From JANXQE01 sp035651635 (GTDB taxonomy: Bacteria; Verrucomicrobiota; Verrucomicrobiia; Limisphaerales; UBA8199): a stretch of 5,591 nucleotides of DNA. The notes under the pieces are model-generated. The model did not search any database. It was given only the letters and a program-made list of their open reading frames with translations, and had not been told where the DNA came from. Position numbers and translations under genes: made by a program. Positions within the stretch are counted from its first letter, which is position 1. Every line of letters starts with the position of its first letter. Positions 4,516-5,591 of this stretch are shown piece after piece. The stretch lies in assembly GCA_035651635.1 (NCBI GenBank), contig DASRFK010000156.1, forward strand, positions 1-5,591, written 5' to 3'.

Positions 4516-5591
4516 GTATTGAACTGCGCAATGTCACCAAACGCTTCGGCGACGTCGCCGCGGTGAATAACGTCTCTTTCTCGGTCAAAGAAGGTGAGTT
4601 GATGGCTTTGCTCGGACCGAGTGGCGGCGGCAAAACCACTGTGCTGCGCATGATTGCCGGCTTGGAGATGCCCACTTCGGGCGACGTTTTCATTCGGGGC
4701 CGGCGCGTCAATGATCTCTCGGTGCAGCAGCGCAACATCGGCTTTGTTTTCCAGAGCTACGCTTTGTTCAAGAACATGAACGTGTTTAAGAACATCGCCT
4801 TCGGCCTCAAGGTCAAGAAATGGAAACGCGGGGAAATCAAAGCCCGTATTGACGAGTTGCTCAATTTGTTCGGCTTGCAGGGACTGGAGAAGCGATACCC
4901 CCATCAGCTCTCCGGCGGCCAGCGCCAGCGCGTGGCTATTGCCCGCGCTCTGGCCCCCAAACCCAGCGTGCTGCTGCTGGACGAACCCTTCGGCGCCGTC
5001 GATGCCAAGATCCGCCAGGAACTCCGGGAATGGCTCGTGACCTTGCACCACGACTTGAATGTGACCACGGTGTTCGTCACGCACGACCAGGAGGAGGCCA
5101 TGGAAGTATCCAACCGGATCGTGATCTTCTCCCGGGGCATGCTCGAACAGGTCGGCGCGCCCCGCGAGGTCTACGAGCAGCCGGCCAATGAGTTCGTCGC
5201 CCGCTTCATCGGCGTGATGAATATTCTCGAACCCGTCGTGCGCGACGGCGTGGCACGCCTGGGCGAACTCGAGTTTCCCGCGCACGGCCGGCCCGATGGC
5301 CAGAAGCTGCGGATTGGGTTCCGGCCCTATGCCGTCCAAATTTCCTCCGACCTGACGCAATACCGCTATCACGCCGTGTTGCGCCACACTTTCTTTCTCG
5401 GGGTCATGCTCCGCGTCGAGTTGGAGTTGCCCAGCGGTTTGGTGCTGCGTGCCCGCATGAGCAAAGAGGATTATGCCCACGAAGGCCTTTACGATGGGCG
5501 CGAAGTTTCGTTCCAAATCCGCCAATACCGCATCCTGGCCAAACAGGAAGCTCCCCTGTCACCGGAAACTGAGCTGCGTTATCAACCGCCC
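4512..5591 (+). CDS. cysA: Sulfate ABC transporter ATP-binding protein CysA (3' end beyond the window)
   Basis: The frame opens with an ATG overlapping the cysW stop and stays open to the right edge, giving 360 residues; E. coli CysA has 365, so only the tail should be missing. It is the cytoplasmic ATPase that dimerises and drives sulfate import through CysT/CysW. All nucleotide-binding motifs are present: Walker A GPSGGGKTT (35-43), Q-loop Q81 in FVFQSYALF, signature LSGGQRQR (133-140), Walker B VLLLDEP (153-159), D-loop GAVDAKIR (161-168, Val where many have Leu), and the switch histidine H191 in VTHDQEEA. EVYEQPANEFVARFIG leads into the C-terminal regulatory domain (about 236-350), including GFRPYAVQI, typical of CysA-type subunits. 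I see no strong Shine-Dalgarno; the ATGA overlap implies coupling to cysW. What follows the gene cannot be seen. Confidence 0.95.
   Translation, partial: MSIELRNVTKRFGDVAAVNNVSFSVKEGELMALLGPSGGGKTTVLRMIAGLEMPTSGDVFIRGRRVNDLSVQQRNIGFVFQSYALFKNMNVFKNIAFGLKVKKWKRGEIKARIDELLNLFGLQGLEKRYPHQLSGGQRQRVAIARALAPKPSVLLLDEPFGAVDAKIRQELREWLVTLHHDLNVTTVFVTHDQEEAMEVSNRIVIFSRGMLEQVGAPREVYEQPANEFVARFIGVMNILEPVVRDGVARLGELEFPAHGRPDGQKLRIGFRPYAVQISSDLTQYRYHAVLRHTFFLGVMLRVELELPSGLVLRARMSKEDYAHEGLYDGREVSFQIRQYRILAKQEAPLSPETELRYQPP

Noticed and set aside
4332..5525. A 397-codon open frame on the minus strand across cysA and the end of cysW
   Set aside because: It lies antisense to clearly conserved cysA and cysW sequence. 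The product resembles no family I know and looks like a by-product of GC-rich codon use opposite a real gene.

Overview
The window holds one clear functional unit: a sulfate ABC importer operon read rightwards (sbp, cysT, cysW, cysA), with an Rrf2-family regulator gene read leftwards from the same intergenic region. The 3' end of an unrelated DNA polymerase X (polX) gene sits at the left edge, convergent with the regulator. I found no RNA genes, CRISPR arrays, transposases or prophage genes, and no undescribed system. The unusual parts are non-coding: GC-rich palindromes around the operon promoter, a sulfate-binding-protein reading frame that runs through one of them, and a long gap inside an otherwise tightly packed operon.

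Organism: a moderately GC-rich bacterium. From memory, palindromes with a GCGTCCTCGC core and palindromes that read as 'GVPPLGG...PPKG' are common in Verrucomicrobia of the Pedosphaera/Limisphaerales kind, so I lean that way. This is an unverified inference. The protein sequences show only that it is a bacterium with a classic Sbp/CysTWA system. Few starts here have a strong Shine-Dalgarno sequence.

Layout: 1-518 is the C-terminal PHP part of PolX. Bases 519-537 are a short convergent gap. 538-999 (minus) is the Rrf2 regulator, with four cysteines able to form a metal or redox site. 1000-1236 is the divergent control region, with weak candidate promoters in both directions, twin GC hairpins and a small shared motif. 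1237-2472 is the open frame of the sulfate-binding protein; its conserved part starts only near 1525, and the first ~75 codons look like leader DNA containing a 63-base palindrome. 2473-2756 is a 284-base gap with an unrecognised small ORF, an imperfect palindrome and a possible internal promoter. 2757-3581 is cysT, 3583-4515 is cysW, and 4512 to the right edge is cysA, which runs off the window with 360 codons visible.

Working together: Sbp captures sulfate outside the cytoplasmic membrane and delivers it to the CysT/CysW channel. CysA dimers power import by ATP hydrolysis. The neighbouring Rrf2 protein is the obvious candidate to match transporter expression to sulfur, cysteine or redox status, as the Rrf2 protein CymR does for cysteine metabolism in Bacillus. 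Here that link rests on position only.
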